Positions 18,412 to 28,111 are shown, numbered from the stretch's first letter. The stretch: 64,000 nt of DNA from Actinospineispora acaciae DSM 45401 (GCF_000620785.1 NZ_JIAI01000002.1:676110-740109); one strand, 5' to 3'. The notes: generated by a model from the sequence alone, not told the origin. Numbers and translations are program-made.

Positions 18412-19299
18412 TTACCGGGTGGTAGCGGCGGAGAGCGCCTCGGCGAGGGTGGCGTGCCGGTACGGGAAGCCGTGGCGTTGCAGCACGGCGGGCGCCGCGC
18501 GCGGGCCGGTCAGCGCCAGCTCGTCGGCCGCCTCGCCGAGCACCGCGCGCAGCGCGACGGCCGGTACCGGGAACGGCGTGGGCCGGTTCACCGCGCGGCC
18601 CAGCTCCTCGGTGAACCGGGCGTTGGTCACCTGCTCCGGGGCGACCAGGTTGACAGGGCCGGTCACCTCGGGGTGTTCGAGCAGGAAGGCGATGGCGCCC
18701 ACCTCGTCGTCCAGCGAGATCCACGGCAGGTACTGCCGGCCGCTGCCCAGCCGGCCCCCGAGCGCCAGCGAGAACAGCGGCCGCAGCCGGCCGAGCAGCC
18801 CACCGGAGGGGGAGAGCACGGCGCCGCTGCGCAGCCGGACCACCCGGCTGGCGGGCTGGGCGGCGGCCGTGGCCGCCTCCCAGTCCCGGCACACCTCGGC
18901 CAGGAAACCCGCGCCCAGCGGCGCGGTCTCGTCCACCTCGCGGTCGCCGGTGTCGCCGTAGTAGCTGATCCCGGAGGCGTTGACCATGGTCGGGATGCCG
19001 TGCGCGGCGACGGCGGCGGCGAGCACCTCGGTCGGCTCCACCCTGCTGTCCCTGATGGCCTGCTTGCGCGCGCCGCTCCAGCGCCGGTCGCCGATGCCCA
19101 CCCCGCAGAGGTTGACCACCGCGTCCACCCCGTCCAGCGCGCCGGACTGCAGCCAGCCGGCCGGCGGGTCCCAGCCGCGCTCGTCGGGCGCCCTCGGCGC
19201 GCGGCGCACCAGCCGGAGCACCTCGTGCCCGGTGTGCCGCAGGTGCGGGACGAGGCTGGTGCCGATGAGGCCGGACGAGCCAGCGATCATGACGCGCAT
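18412..19299 (-). CDS. TIGR01777 family NAD(P)-binding epimerase-like protein
   Basis: A 295-residue extended SDR-type protein. The Rossmann motif is IAGSSGLIGTSLVPHL at the N-terminus. GISYYGDTGDREVDET contains the YYG that replaces the usual YxxxK active site in this family. FLAEVCRDWEAAT and RLRSGAVLSPSGGLLGRLRPLFSLALGGRLGSGRQ are hallmark blocks, and the tail has the DUF1731-like region ALRAVLGEAADELALTGPRAAPAVLQRHGFPYRH. Function is unknown (homologue of Rv2216 by context). It sits directly upstream of lipB and divergent from menC. Confidence 0.92.
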   Translation of the reverse strand: MRVMIAGSSGLIGTSLVPHLRHTGHEVLRLVRRAPRAPDERGWDPPAGWLQSGALDGVDAVVNLCGVGIGDRRWSGARKQAIRDSRVEPTEVLAAAVAAHGIPTMVNASGISYYGDTGDREVDETAPLGAGFLAEVCRDWEAATAAAQPASRVVRLRSGAVLSPSGGLLGRLRPLFSLALGGRLGSGRQYLPWISLDDEVGAIAFLLEHPEVTGPVNLVAPEQVTNARFTEELGRAVNRPTPFPVPAVALRAVLGEAADELALTGPRAAPAVLQRHGFPYRHATLAEALSAATTR

Positions 19300-19344
19300 G
19301 TGGGTGATGCTTTCGTACTCCGGGCCGGGGGCGCGAGAGGGGGC

Positions 19345-19350
19345 TAGTCT
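19345..19350 (+). promoter_or_regulatory. -10 element of menC (leaderless)
   Basis: TAGTCT ends 6 nt before the ATG at 19357. The 57-bp gap to the divergent TIGR01777 gene contains no ribosome site next to the start. Confidence 0.5.
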
Positions 19351-19356
19351 CCGCTC

Positions 19357-20373
19357 ATGATCGATGCGCGGGGGTCGCTCGAACGGGTCGACTTCGGCGC
19401 CGCGCGGGTGTACGCGATCCCGATGCGGACGCGGTTCCGGGGGATCACCGTCCGGGAGGGGATGGTGCTGCCGGGCGCGGTGGGCTGGGGCGAGTTCTGC
19501 CCGTTTCCCGAGTACGGCGACGAGGAGGCGGCCGGGTGGCTGGCCACCGCCGTCGAGGCTGCCGCGCACGGCTGGCCGGAGCCGGTGCGCGAGCGGGTGC
19601 CGGTGAACGTCACGGTGCCGGCGGTGGGCCCGGAGCGGGCGTACCGAATCGTCGCCGCGTCCGGGTGCGCCACCGCGAAGGTCAAGGTCGCCGACCATCC
19701 GGGCTCGGCCGGTGAGGACGCCGCGCGGGTGGCCGCCGTGCGCGAGGCGCTCGGGCCGGCCGGCGCCGTCCGGGTGGATGCGAACGCCGCGTGGGACGTG
19801 GACACGGCGGTGGCTCGGATCGAGTCGTTGGACCGGGCGGCGGGCGGGCTGCAGTACGTCGAGCAGCCGTGCGCGTCGGTGGAGGAGCTGGCGGCGGTGC
19901 GGCGGCGGGTGCGGGCGCCGATCGCCGCCGACGAGTCGATCCGCCGCGCCGAGGACCCGACCCGGGTGGCGGCGGCCGGCGCGGCGGACTTCGCCGTGGT
20001 CAAGTGCACGCCGCTGGGCGGGGTGCGGCGGTCGCTGCGGATCGCGCGTGCCGCCGGGTTGCCCTGCGTGGTGTCCTCCGCGCTGGAGACCGGCGTCGGG
20101 CTGGCCGCCGAGCTGGCGCTGGCCGGCGCGCTGCCCGAACTGGAGCTGGCCTGCGGCCTGGGCACGCTCTCGCTCCTGGACGGCGACCTGGTCCCGGACC
20201 CGCCTCAGCTCCTGGACGGCCACCTGCCCGTACCCATGCAACCGCCCGTACCCACCCCCGAACTCCTGGACCGCTACGCCCACCCCGACCCGGAGCGCAC
20301 GCGCTGGTGGCACGCCCGCCTGGACCGGGTATCCGCGCTGCTCAGAACCCGTGAGTGGCTAGGGCCGTCATAG
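19357..20373 (+). CDS. menC: o-Succinylbenzoate synthase
   Basis: A 338-residue enolase-superfamily enzyme that dehydrates SHCHC to o-succinylbenzoate in menaquinone synthesis. Superfamily residues are visible in order: KVKVAD (first catalytic Lys), VDANAAWD and EQP and ADES (three metal ligands), then VVKCTPLGG (second Lys). SSALETGVGLAAELALA is typical of actinobacterial MenC. Menaquinol is the electron donor to the bcc complex encoded at 56.7-60.4 kb. The last residues (LLRTREWLGPS) and the TAG stop lie inside the palindromic repeat at 20338-20395, so the C-terminus is repeat-derived. Confidence 0.93.
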   Translation: MIDARGSLERVDFGAARVYAIPMRTRFRGITVREGMVLPGAVGWGEFCPFPEYGDEEAAGWLATAVEAAAHGWPEPVRERVPVNVTVPAVGPERAYRIVAASGCATAKVKVADHPGSAGEDAARVAAVREALGPAGAVRVDANAAWDVDTAVARIESLDRAAGGLQYVEQPCASVEELAAVRRRVRAPIAADESIRRAEDPTRVAAAGAADFAVVKCTPLGGVRRSLRIARAAGLPCVVSSALETGVGLAAELALAGALPELELACGLGTLSLLDGDLVPDPPQLLDGHLPVPMQPPVPTPELLDRYAHPDPERTRWWHARLDRVSALLRTREWLGPS

Positions 20374-20395
20374 CGGCCCTAGCCACTCACGGGTT
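20338..20395. repeat. Palindromic intergenic element, copy 2 (menC/sucB junction)
   Basis: A perfect 22-bp inverted repeat lies at 20346-20367 and 20374-20395, with a TCATAG loop. It is preceded by a flank identical to copy 1 (CTCAGAACCCGTGAGTGG shared). It lies between convergent menC and sucB and ends 2 nt short of the sucB stop codon. It can form the same stem on either transcript and probably acts as a bidirectional terminator. Inner-arm bases differ from copy 1 but remain paired. Confidence 0.82.
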
Positions 20396-20397
20396 GG

Positions 20398-22197
20398 TCA
20401 GGCGCCGTTGAGGCCGAGGTCGGCTTCGAAGGCGGCGGTTTCCACGCGGCGTTTGACGGCGGACAGGAAGCGGCCGGCGTCGGCGCCGTCGACCAGGCGG
20501 TGGTCGTAGGTCAGGACCAGGTTCGCGATGGAGCGGATGGCGATGGCGTCGTTGCCGAGGGCGTCGGTGACCACGACGGGGCGTTTCACCACGGCGCCGG
20601 TGCCGAGGATGGCGACCTGCGGCTGGTTGATGATGGGCGTGTCGGTCAGCGAGCCGCGCGAGCCGATGTTGGTCACCGTGAAGGTGCCGCCGGAGAGCTC
20701 GTCCGGGCGGGCCTTGTTGGTGCGGGTGCGCAGGGCCAGGTCGGCGATCGCGCGCGCGATGCCCGCCAGGTTGAGGTTGCCGGCGTCGTGGATCACGGGC
20801 ACGACCAGGCCGCGGTCGGTGTCCACGGCGATGCCGATGTGCTCGGCGTCGTGGTAGGTCACCTCGCCGGCCGCTGTGTCGATCGAGGCGTTGACCTGCG
20901 GGAACAGCTTGAGCGAGTCGATGGCCGCCTTGACGAAGAACGACAGGAAGGTCAGCTTCACGCCCTCGCGGGCCTCGAAGTCGGCCTTCGCCAGCTGGCG
21001 CAGCCGGGCGACCCGGGTGACGTCCACCTCGAGCATGGCGGTGAGCTGCGCGGAGACCTGCAGCGACTCCGTCATCCGCTGCGCGATCACCTTGCGCAGC
21101 CGGGGCAGCTTCTGGGTGGTGCCGCGCAGCTTCGCGGCCTCGGCCGCCGACGGCTCGCTGGGCGCGGGCGGCGCGCTGGCCGCGGGGAGCGGGGCGGCGG
21201 CCGGTGCGGGTGCGGACGGTGCGGGTGCCGAGGGTGCCGGCGCCGGCTTCTCCGCGGCGGCGAGCACGTCCTGCTTGCGGATCCGGCCGCCGACTCCGGT
21301 GCCCTTGATCGTGGTCAGGTCCACGTTGTGCTGGGCGGCCAGCTTGCGCACCAGCGGGGTGACGTACGGGCCGCCGTCGGCGGAGGTGTCGGGCGCGGAG
21401 CCGTTGTCGGTGGCCGGTTGCGCGGGCGCCGGCGCGCTCTCCGGCTCGCGCCACGGGGAGCCGGAGGCCTGCGCGGGCTCGGCCGGTGCCGACTGTGCGG
21501 GCTGGGCCGGCGGTTGCGTCGGCTCGGCCGGTGGGGCGGGTGCGGACGGGGCGGCGGAGCCGGAGCCGACCACGGCCAGCCGGCCGCCCACCTCGACGGT
21601 CTCGTCCTCGCCGGCGACGATCTCCAGCACGGTGCCGGCCACCGGGGAGGGGATCTCGGTGTCGACCTTGTCGGTGGACACCTCGAGCAGCGGCTCGTCC
21701 ACCTCGACCCGGTCGCCGACCTGCTTGAGCCAGCGGGTGACGGTGCCCTCGGTGACGCTCTCGCCGAGCGCCGGCATCGTCACCGGCGTGCCGTCGCCGC
21801 CGGACCCGGTCTGCGCGGCGGCCGGCTGTTCGGCGGCCTGGGCGGGTTCGGGCTCGGCCCGGCGTTCGGGCTGGGGCTCGGCGGCCGCCGGGGCTTCCGG
21901 AGCCTCCTGGGCCGCCGGGGCGGCGGACTCGGACCCTGATCCGGATCCGGACCCGCCGGCGCCGTCCGCGATGACCGCGAGCTCGGCGCCCACCTCCACG
22001 GTTTCGTCCTCGGCCACCACGATGCGCTCCAGCACGCCGGCGGCGGGGGAAGGGATCTCGGTGTCGACCTTGTCGGTGGACACCTCGAGCAACGGCTCGT
22101 CCACCTCGACCCGGTCGCCCTCCTGCTTGAGCCAGCGGGTGATGGTGCCCTCGGTGACGCTTTCACCGAGCGCTGGCATCTGGACGGAGAAGGCCAT
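20398..22197 (-). CDS. sucB: Dihydrolipoyl acyltransferase, E2 of 2-oxoacid dehydrogenase (DlaT/SucB)
   Basis: A 599-residue E2 with two N-terminal lipoyl domains (residues ~1-77 and ~137-212) carrying [14 protein letters not shown] with lipoyl lysines K43 and K177. Ala/Pro-rich linkers follow. The E1/E3-binding domain is [33 protein letters not shown] (~279-311), and the catalytic domain ends with the active-site DHRLVDGAD. Annotated by similarity as the succinyltransferase, but the mycobacterial counterpart (DlaT) serves pyruvate dehydrogenase, so the acetyl role is more likely. ATG at 22197; the upstream lpdA gene ends 61 nt away and supplies E3, so the two form an E3-E2 unit. Confidence 0.95.
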   Translation of the reverse strand: MAFSVQMPALGESVTEGTITRWLKQEGDRVEVDEPLLEVSTDKVDTEIPSPAAGVLERIVVAEDETVEVGAELAVIADGAGGSGSGSGSESAAPAAQEAPEAPAAAEPQPERRAEPEPAQAAEQPAAAQTGSGGDGTPVTMPALGESVTEGTVTRWLKQVGDRVEVDEPLLEVSTDKVDTEIPSPVAGTVLEIVAGEDETVEVGGRLAVVGSGSAAPSAPAPPAEPTQPPAQPAQSAPAEPAQASGSPWREPESAPAPAQPATDNGSAPDTSADGGPYVTPLVRKLAAQHNVDLTTIKGTGVGGRIRKQDVLAAAEKPAPAPSAPAPSAPAPAAAPLPAASAPPAPSEPSAAEAAKLRGTTQKLPRLRKVIAQRMTESLQVSAQLTAMLEVDVTRVARLRQLAKADFEAREGVKLTFLSFFVKAAIDSLKLFPQVNASIDTAAGEVTYHDAEHIGIAVDTDRGLVVPVIHDAGNLNLAGIARAIADLALRTRTNKARPDELSGGTFTVTNIGSRGSLTDTPIINQPQVAILGTGAVVKRPVVVTDALGNDAIAIRSIANLVLTYDHRLVDGADAGRFLSAVKRRVETAAFEADLGLNGA

Positions 22198-22258
22198 GGC
22201 TACTTCTGACTCCTCGTTGCTCTGTGTCGCTGTGCGCGATGCACCGGCGGGACGGCCA

Positions 22259-23653
22259 CTAGCCGTGGGTGTGCAGCGGCTTGCCGGCGAGCGCGAGATG
22301 CGCCTCACCGAGTGCCTCGGTCTGAGTGGGGTGGGCATGTACCAGGGGCGCCACGTCCTCGGCGTGGGCGTCCCAGTTGTAGATCAGTTGTGCCTCGCCG
22401 ATCAGCTCGCCGACCCGGCCGCCGACCATGTGCACGCCGACCACGGGTCCGCTGGTGCCCTCGGCGCCCGCCTTGACCAGCTTCACCGCCCCCGAGGTGC
22501 GCAGGATCTGGCTCTTGCCGTTGCCGGCGAGGTCGTAGGTGAGGGTCTGCACCTCGCCGAACCGCTCCCTGGCCTGCGCCTCGGTGAGGCCGACCGAGGC
22601 GACCTCGGGCTCGCAGTAGGTGACCCTCGGGATGCCCGCCTCGTCGATCGGCGGCGGGTTCAGCCCGGCGATGGTCTCGGCCACGAAGATGCCCTGCTGG
22701 AAGCCGCGGTGGGCGAGCTGCAGCCCGGGCACGATGTCGCCGACGGCGTAGACGTTCGGACGGTTGGTGCGCAGCTTCTCGTCGACCGTCACGAAGCCCC
22801 GGTCCAGGGCGATGCCGGCCTCCTCGTACCCGTGGCCGGCGGTGTTCGGCCCGCGCCCGACCGCGACCAGCAGCAGGTCGGCCTCCAGGGTCTCGCCGGA
22901 CTCCAGCTTGACGGTGACGCCGTCGTCGGTCTGGTTCGCTCCGGTGAACTTGACCCCGGTCTTGGCGGCGATCTTGCGGCGGCGGAAGGCGCGTTCGAGC
23001 TGCTTGGAGGCGAACTCGTCCTCGTTCGGGACCAGCCGGGGCAGCGCCTCCACGACGGTGACCTCGGCGCCGAAGCTGCGCCACACGCTGGCGAACTCGA
23101 CCCCGATCACGCCGCCGCCGAGCACCACCACCCGCTTGGGCACCTCGTTCAGGGTGAGCGCCTGGTCGCTGGTGATGATCCGGCCGCCGATCTCGAGGCC
23201 GGGCAGGCTGCGCGCGTAGCTGCCGGTGGCCAGGACCACGTTGTCGCCGGTGTAGCGGTCCCCGTTGACCTCGACGGCGCCCGCGCCGCCGCCCGAGGTG
23301 ACGAACGTGCCGCTGCCCTCGACGTAGGTGATCCCCCGGGACGCCACGAGCCCCTGCAGGCCCTTGTAGAGCCGGCCGACCACGCCGTCCTTGTAGGTGT
23401 TCACCCCGGCCATGTCGATGCCGGCCAGCGAGCTCTTGACGCCGATCTGGTCGCCCTCGCGGGCGGCGTCGGCGACCTCGGCGGCGTGCAGCAGGGCCTT
23501 GGTGGGGATGCAGCCCCGGTGCAGGCAGGTGCCGCCCAGCTTGTCCTTCTCCACCAGCGTGACGGATAGGCCTAGCTCAGCGGCGCGCAGCGCGCACGCG
23601 TACCCACCCGATCCGCCACCGAGGATCACCAGGTTGGCACCGCTGTCGGCCAC
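22259..23653 (-). CDS. lpdA: Dihydrolipoyl dehydrogenase (E3)
   Basis: A 464-residue FAD disulfide oxidoreductase that reoxidises dihydrolipoyl groups using NAD+. The FAD motif is [17 protein letters not shown], the redox disulfide [13 protein letters not shown] (Cys pair about residues 43 and 48), the NAD motif [14 protein letters not shown], a second FAD block [16 protein letters not shown] and the C-terminal active-site [16 protein letters not shown] start with GGGAGA upstream. It lies immediately 5' of sucB, so E3 and E2 are made from one transcript and probably also serve glycine cleavage. Confidence 0.97.
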   Translation of the reverse strand: MADSGANLVILGGGSGGYACALRAAELGLSVTLVEKDKLGGTCLHRGCIPTKALLHAAEVADAAREGDQIGVKSSLAGIDMAGVNTYKDGVVGRLYKGLQGLVASRGITYVEGSGTFVTSGGGAGAVEVNGDRYTGDNVVLATGSYARSLPGLEIGGRIITSDQALTLNEVPKRVVVLGGGVIGVEFASVWRSFGAEVTVVEALPRLVPNEDEFASKQLERAFRRRKIAAKTGVKFTGANQTDDGVTVKLESGETLEADLLLVAVGRGPNTAGHGYEEAGIALDRGFVTVDEKLRTNRPNVYAVGDIVPGLQLAHRGFQQGIFVAETIAGLNPPPIDEAGIPRVTYCEPEVASVGLTEAQARERFGEVQTLTYDLAGNGKSQILRTSGAVKLVKAGAEGTSGPVVGVHMVGGRVGELIGEAQLIYNWDAHAEDVAPLVHAHPTQTEALGEAHLALAGKPLHTHG

Positions 23654-23824
23654 TTTCGATCTCCCTGCTGTCGCGGGCGCTGTCCTCGTCTCGGCCCGTC
23701 GAGCCGCCGTGGCTGATGTTCCGGGCCTCGGTCATCTTGTCACCAATGCCGTGCCGGGAGAAAACCGCGCATCCGGAACGTTGGCTCTGCATCCGGTCTG
23801 TGGGAGAACCCGGGGGGCGTGACG

Positions 23825-24172
23825 ATGAGCCTGTGGAGCCGGCTGCGCGGAGACGCTGGTGGCGGCGGTGGCCGGCGGGGCGCCACGTCGGCGGACATCG
23901 ACCACCTCAGCGCATGGGCACGGGCTCGGACCGGCGTCGAGGCGTTCGTCGAACCCCGGACGATGGTGACCGAAACGACAGTCGTGCTCGTCGCCAAGGA
24001 CGGCGAGTGGACCCGGCGGCGGATCAGCGGCCCCGCCGGCGCCCGCAAGCTCGGCCGCGCGCTGCGCATCCCGGTCTACGACGCGCAGATCGTCGGCTAC
24101 CCGCAGCGGATGCGCGACTACGACGCCCGCCAGCGGCTGCTGCGCGACCGGGACCGCCGCGAGCGGGGCTAA
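23825..24172 (+). CDS. Conserved hypothetical protein (~115 aa)
   Basis: A basic, soluble protein. A Gly/Arg-rich N-terminus is followed by VEAFVEPRTMVTETTVVLVAKDGEWTRRRISGPAGARKLGRALRIPVYDAQIVGYPQRMRD in overlapping blocks, and an Arg-rich tail ends RDRDRRERG. The middle has the look of a small conserved actinobacterial domain of unknown role. ATG at 23825 is preferred with GGGGGG 7 nt upstream; a GTG at 23819 is also in frame. It is divergent from lpdA across 170 bp, and its stop overlaps the convergent OsmC gene by 4 bp. Confidence 0.75.
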   Translation: MSLWSRLRGDAGGGGGRRGATSADIDHLSAWARARTGVEAFVEPRTMVTETTVVLVAKDGEWTRRRISGPAGARKLGRALRIPVYDAQIVGYPQRMRDYDARQRLLRDRDRRERG

Positions 24173-24639
24173 ACCGCCCTGGTCGTCGGCTCGTGGCGGA
24201 CCGGGAAGTTCATCGAGCGGGCGATGAAGCACATCTTGTGCGCCCGCTCGTGCAGCTCGCCGGTGGCCTCGACCATGGCCGGCTCGGCGACCGTGACCTC
24301 CGGGCGCAGCACCACCTCGCTGAACTGGCCGGAGCCGTCCGCGTTCTCCGCCATGGTGCCCCCGGCGCGGTCCACGTACTCGGTGACCACCACGCCGGAG
24401 GTGGCGGCGAGGTGCAGGAACCACAGCATGTGGCACTCGGACAGCGCGGCGACCAGCAGCTCCTCCGGGTTGTACCGGCTGGGGTCGCCCCGGAACGCGG
24501 GATCGGACGAGCCGAGCAGCACCGGCTTGCCGTCCGCGCTGATCTCGTGGTCGCGGCTGAAGTCGCGGTAGCCGGAGGTGCCGGTGCCCTTGTTCCCGGT
24601 CCAGGTCACGGTCGTCGCGTAGCTGTGTGTGCGCCCCAT
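24169..24639 (-). CDS. OsmC/Ohr-family peroxidase-like protein
   Basis: A 156-residue OsmC-fold protein. The two redox cysteines are in ALSECHMLWFLHLA (about residue 77) and AHKMCFIARSMNFPV (about residue 142), with an arginine and glutamate in PEELLVAAL. Such proteins reduce organic hydroperoxides using thiols. The DHEISADGKPVLLGSSDPAFRGDPSRYNPEELL arrangement is the YhfA/OsmC-like subgroup rather than Ohr. ATG start. It lies 19 nt downstream of... the MpaB-like gene on the other side starts at 25729 and ends 20 nt before this start, so the two may be co-transcribed. Confidence 0.87.
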   Translation of the reverse strand: MGRTHSYATTVTWTGNKGTGTSGYRDFSRDHEISADGKPVLLGSSDPAFRGDPSRYNPEELLVAALSECHMLWFLHLAATSGVVVTEYVDRAGGTMAENADGSGQFSEVVLRPEVTVAEPAMVEATGELHERAHKMCFIARSMNFPVRHEPTTRAV

Positions 24640-24658
24640 GGGCTCACACTAGAAGCCC

Positions 24659-25729
24659 TCAGGCGGTGGTGCCCAGGATCGGCTCGGACTCGACGATGCC
24701 CTCGTCGGTCGGGCGCTGCCCGCCCAGCGCGCGTTGCCGCTGCCGGGCCCGCAGCTCCGGGTGGGCATCGGCGGGCCGGGCGTAGCCGTAGCGTTCCCGG
24801 GCCTGCGCCGGGGTGAGCGTCTCGGGCCGCTCGGGCGGGATCCCGAGCAGCGCCGGGCCGGCGACCGGCACCGTGCTGGGCGAGATGATCCCGAGCGCCA
24901 GCAGCTCGGCGCGCCGGCTCAGGTGGATCAGGGCGAAGTTGAACCGTGAGATCGGCCGGATCAGCGCGTCGGTCAGCCGCGACTGGCGCAGCCCGCCCAT
25001 CTCCCGCATCCACCGGGGCATGGTGGCCAGCGTGGCCTTGCGCAGCAGCATGGTCAGGAACCTGGCGCCCGGGCGCAGCGGCCACGGCATCGGCGGCAGC
25101 ATGACCTCGGCGCGCAGCAGGTGGTTCATGGCCGTGCGGGCGATCTCGGAGCCGACCAGGTGCGGGCGCATCCGCTCGAAGTACGCCCGGACGCCCTCCC
25201 GGGTGCGCGGCACGTCGGCGGGGTCGCAGGTCTGCAGCTCGGCGGCGACCGCGCACTCCTCCCAGTAGCGGGCCTCGTCCTCGGCCGACAGGCGCCCCGG
25301 GCCGTACCGCTCGTAGGCGTAGAGCACCGAGTGCCACGCGGTGAGCAGGATCCACAGCTGCGACGCCGGGTCGTTGGCGTCGTAGGGCCGCCCGCTGTAC
25401 GGCTCGGTGCCCACCCCCACCGAATGCACCTTGACCAGCACGTCGGCCGCCTTCATGGTGGAGCGGCTGTCGCCGAAGGCGACCATCGCGAAGTAGCGGA
25501 GGGTGCGGTCGTAGCGGGTGCGCGGGCGCTGGTAGATGCCCTGGGTGTCGGTGACCGAGGCGACCAGCCCCGGGTCCAGCTCCTCGACGACGACCGCCCG
25601 CTGGAACCCGACGGTCAGCGAGGTCGGGTAGCTCCACACCCGCCAGGTGACCGAGTCGGGCCCGAAGAACCCGTAGTCCTCGGCGGGCCGGATGTCCTTG
25701 CGCTTGGGGATCACGATGGGCACGGGCAT
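24659..25729 (-). CDS. DUF2236 / MpaB-like oxygenase family protein
   Basis: A 356-residue soluble protein of the DUF2236 (latex-clearing/MpaB-like) family, some members of which are heme oxygenases. Family blocks include RPAEDYGFFGPDSVTWRVWSYP, RTRYDRTLRYFAMVAFGDSRSTMKAADVLVKVHSVGVGTEPYSGRPYDANDPASQLWIL (in pieces), ARYWEECAVAAELQ and VGSEIARTAMNHLLRAEVMLPPMPW. The conserved His in KVHSVG and the WHSVLYAYERYG helix fit the family. ATG start with AAGGAG 8 nt upstream. A TetR gene is divergent across a 76-bp gap with an operator-like palindrome, so the oxygenase is probably inducible. Substrate unknown. Confidence 0.85.
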   Translation of the reverse strand: MPVPIVIPKRKDIRPAEDYGFFGPDSVTWRVWSYPTSLTVGFQRAVVVEELDPGLVASVTDTQGIYQRPRTRYDRTLRYFAMVAFGDSRSTMKAADVLVKVHSVGVGTEPYSGRPYDANDPASQLWILLTAWHSVLYAYERYGPGRLSAEDEARYWEECAVAAELQTCDPADVPRTREGVRAYFERMRPHLVGSEIARTAMNHLLRAEVMLPPMPWPLRPGARFLTMLLRKATLATMPRWMREMGGLRQSRLTDALIRPISRFNFALIHLSRRAELLALGIISPSTVPVAGPALLGIPPERPETLTPAQARERYGYARPADAHPELRARQRQRALGGQRPTDEGIVESEPILGTTA

Positions 25730-25752
25730 CGCGGGTGCTCCTTGTTACGGTT

Positions 25753-25771
25753 CCGTAGTAATATCCTACGG
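25753..25771. promoter_or_regulatory. Candidate TetR operator overlapping a -10 element
   Basis: CCGTAG-TAATATC-CTACGG, a perfect 6-bp inverted repeat with a 7-bp spacer, in the divergent gap between the MpaB-like gene and its TetR neighbour. The AT-rich centre TAATAT is the best -10 candidate in the gap, so repressor binding would block transcription directly. Confidence 0.55.
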
Positions 25772-25805
25772 TCGAGTAGCTTTGTCGAGCAGTGCCACCC
25801 GATAG

Positions 25806-26423
25806 GTGACGAGCACCGTGACGACCGTCCGCAAGCGCCGGGCCTACGCGCCCAGGGTCTCGGCCGAGCAGCGCCGTACGCAACTGCTGGACGCCGCGCT
25901 GCGCCTGGTGGTCACCCGGGGGCATCGCGCGGTCACCATGGAGGCGGTCGCCGAGCGGGCCGGCGTCACCAAGCCCGTCGTCTACGGCATGTACGCCAAC
26001 CGCGCGGAGCTGCTCGCCGCGCTGCTGGCCCGCGAGCAGGAGCAGGCGCTGGCCCAGGTGCTCGACATCCTGCCCGCCGACCTGGACCATCGGCCGCCGC
26101 CCGAGCTCGGCGAGGCGCTGGCGCGGTTCCTGGACCGGTTCCTGCCGCTGGTGCGTGCCGCGCCGGACCGTTGGCACTGCATCCTGATGCAGGTCCCCGG
26201 CGTGCCCGCCGAGTTCCACGCCGCGCGCGACGCCGCCCGCGCCGTGGTGCTCGCCCGCGCCCAGCACCTGGCCGCCGGGCTGCTGCCCGAGCTGGATCCC
26301 GAGATCGTCGGGCACACCCTGGTGACACTGGCCGAGATGGCCGCCCGCCTGGTCCTCACCGACCCCGAGCGCTATTACCCCGACCGGTTCACCTCGGTGG
26401 TGCGCGCTCTGGCTACCTCATGA
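25806..26423 (+). CDS. TetR-family regulator
   Basis: A 205-residue repressor with DNA-binding helices RRTQLLDAALRLVVTRGHRAVTMEAVAERAGVTKPVVYGMYANRAELLAALL (residues ~22-73) and a helical C-terminal domain containing DRWHCILMQVPGVPAEFHAARDAARAVVLARAQ. GTG at 25806 is taken; a second GTG four codons on is possible. The palindrome 35-53 nt upstream suggests autorepression and control of the divergent oxygenase gene. Its stop is 1 nt from the convergent pepA stop. Confidence 0.9.
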   Translation: MTSTVTTVRKRRAYAPRVSAEQRRTQLLDAALRLVVTRGHRAVTMEAVAERAGVTKPVVYGMYANRAELLAALLAREQEQALAQVLDILPADLDHRPPPELGEALARFLDRFLPLVRAAPDRWHCILMQVPGVPAEFHAARDAARAVVLARAQHLAAGLLPELDPEIVGHTLVTLAEMAARLVLTDPERYYPDRFTSVVRALATS

Positions 26424-26424
26424 G

Positions 26425-27978
26425 TCAGCCGTTCTCGGCAATGTCGGTGAGCACGGCGGCCAGGGTGCGGACCGGGACGCCGGTGCCGCCCTTGGGGGTG
26501 TAGCCCCACGGGCCGCCGGTGTTGAAGGACGGGCCGGCGATGTCGATGTGCGCCCACGGCAGGCCGTCGGCCACGAACTCGCGCAGGAACAGCCCGGCGG
26601 AGAGCATGCCGCCCCACCGGTGGCCGGTCACGTTGGCCAGGTCGGCCAGCCGGGAGTCCAGGTCGGCGCGCAGCTCCTCGGGCAGCGGCATCGGCCAGCC
26701 GCCCTCACCGGTGGCCCGCGCGTGCCCGGCCACCCGGTCCCGGAAGTCGTCGCTGCCCATCACGCCGGCGGTGCGGTTGCCCAGCGAGACCACCTGCGCG
26801 CCGGTCAGGGTGGACGTCTCGATCAGGTAGTCGGGGGAGTCCTCGGCGGCGCGGACGATCGCGTCGGCCAGGATCAGCCGGCCCTCGGCGTCGGTGTTGA
26901 GCACCTCGACGGTCTTGCCGCCGTACATGGTGAGCACGTCGCCGGGGCGGTACGAGGTGCCCGAGGGCATGTTCTCCACCATCGGGACGGTCGCGGTCAC
27001 CGCCAGCGGCAGCTTCAGCTCGGCGGCCAGCGCGACGGTGGCGATCACGGCGGCCGCGCCGGACATGTCCGAGGTCATGTGGTCCATGTTGGCCGCCGGC
27101 TTGATGGAGATGCCGCCGGTGTCGAACGTGACGCCCTTGCCGACCAGCGCCACCGTGGCCCTCGGCGAGTCGCCGCCGGACCAGCGCAGCCGGACCAGCC
27201 GGGGCAGCCGGGACGAGCCGCCGCCCACGCCCAGCACGCCGCCGTAGCCGGCCTCGGCGAGCTGGGCCTCGTCGAGCACCTCGACCTCCAGCCCGGCGCC
27301 GGCGCCGATCTCGGCGGCGCGGGCGGCGAAGCTGGCCGGGTAGAGGTCGTTGGGCGGGGTGTTGATCAGGTTGCGGGCGGTGCGCACGGCGCCGGCCACC
27401 GCCACCGCGCGGGCCAGCGTCGACTCGGCGTCGGAAGCGTCGGCGCCGGCCGGGGCGAGCAGGTCGACCCGGCGCAGCGGCTTCTTGGCGGCGCCGTTGC
27501 TCTTGTACTCGGTGAACGCGTACGCGCCGAGCAGCGCGCCCTCCGCGGCGGCCGCCAGGTCCAGCCGGGACAGCGTGCTGACCGCCCGCTCGGTGCCGGC
27601 CAGCGCCCTGGCCGCCGAGCCGGACGCCCTGCGCACCTGCTCGGCCGTTGCCGCGTCGGCCTGTGAAGGGGCCGCCGAGCCGCGCTGCCGGTCGCTCGGC
27701 GCCGCCCCGAGACCGACCGCGACCACCAGCGGCGCCGCCACCGCGCCCCTGCTGGGCAGCTTGACCACCTCGTCGGCCTTGCCGGTGGCGCCGGCCAGGG
27801 CCAGCAGCTCCAGCAGGCCGCCGTCGACACCGCCGGACTCGGCGAACGCGGCGTCCACGTCGTCCGCCCCGCCGGCCAGCGAGGGTCCGTCCTCGCCGGA
27901 GCGCAGGCCGACGATCAACGCGTCGGCGTCGGCGGTCGCGGCGGAACCGGTGACCAGGCTGAACTCGGGGGTGCTCAC
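26425..27978 (-). CDS. pepA: Leucyl aminopeptidase (M17)
   Basis: A 517-residue cytosolic metallo-aminopeptidase. The catalytic C-terminal domain has [31 protein letters not shown] (first metal Lys/Asp set) and the family signature [14 protein letters not shown]. The N-terminal ~170 residues are the divergent M17 regulatory domain. It removes N-terminal residues from peptides, and in some bacteria the protein also binds DNA. GTG start with GAGGAG 6 nt upstream. The orthologue in M. tuberculosis is PepB in the same gene neighbourhood. Confidence 0.95.
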   Translation of the reverse strand: MSTPEFSLVTGSAATADADALIVGLRSGEDGPSLAGGADDVDAAFAESGGVDGGLLELLALAGATGKADEVVKLPSRGAVAAPLVVAVGLGAAPSDRQRGSAAPSQADAATAEQVRRASGSAARALAGTERAVSTLSRLDLAAAAEGALLGAYAFTEYKSNGAAKKPLRRVDLLAPAGADASDAESTLARAVAVAGAVRTARNLINTPPNDLYPASFAARAAEIGAGAGLEVEVLDEAQLAEAGYGGVLGVGGGSSRLPRLVRLRWSGGDSPRATVALVGKGVTFDTGGISIKPAANMDHMTSDMSGAAAVIATVALAAELKLPLAVTATVPMVENMPSGTSYRPGDVLTMYGGKTVEVLNTDAEGRLILADAIVRAAEDSPDYLIETSTLTGAQVVSLGNRTAGVMGSDDFRDRVAGHARATGEGGWPMPLPEELRADLDSRLADLANVTGHRWGGMLSAGLFLREFVADGLPWAHIDIAGPSFNTGGPWGYTPKGGTGVPVRTLAAVLTDIAENG

Positions 27979-28111
27979 GGGACTCCTCGGGGTGCACTGC
28001 GGGATGTTGACGCGGTCCGGCCGAGTGCGAACGGCGGATCGACTCCGGTTCGAAATGCTAATGACACCCTCGTGCGTCCGAACGGGCGACGTCCGGTGTC
28101 ACGCTGTTGCG

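Noticed and set aside
20500..21939. Very long plus-strand frame opposite sucB
   Set aside because: A GC3-driven antisense shadow of the E2 gene: Gly/Arg-rich, no domain, while the minus-strand frame has intact lipoyl and catalytic domains. Similar shadows opposite glnA, lpdA, asnB and qcrB were rejected likewise.
21562..22197. Near-identical DNA segments within sucB, considered as direct repeats
   Set aside because: They encode the two homologous lipoyl domains, an ordinary protein-domain duplication rather than a repeat element.
27350..28111. N-terminal extension of the permease frame upstream of 28112
   Set aside because: It is antisense to pepA, rich in Ser/Ala/Arg and not membrane-like; the permease fold begins right after the GTG at 28112.
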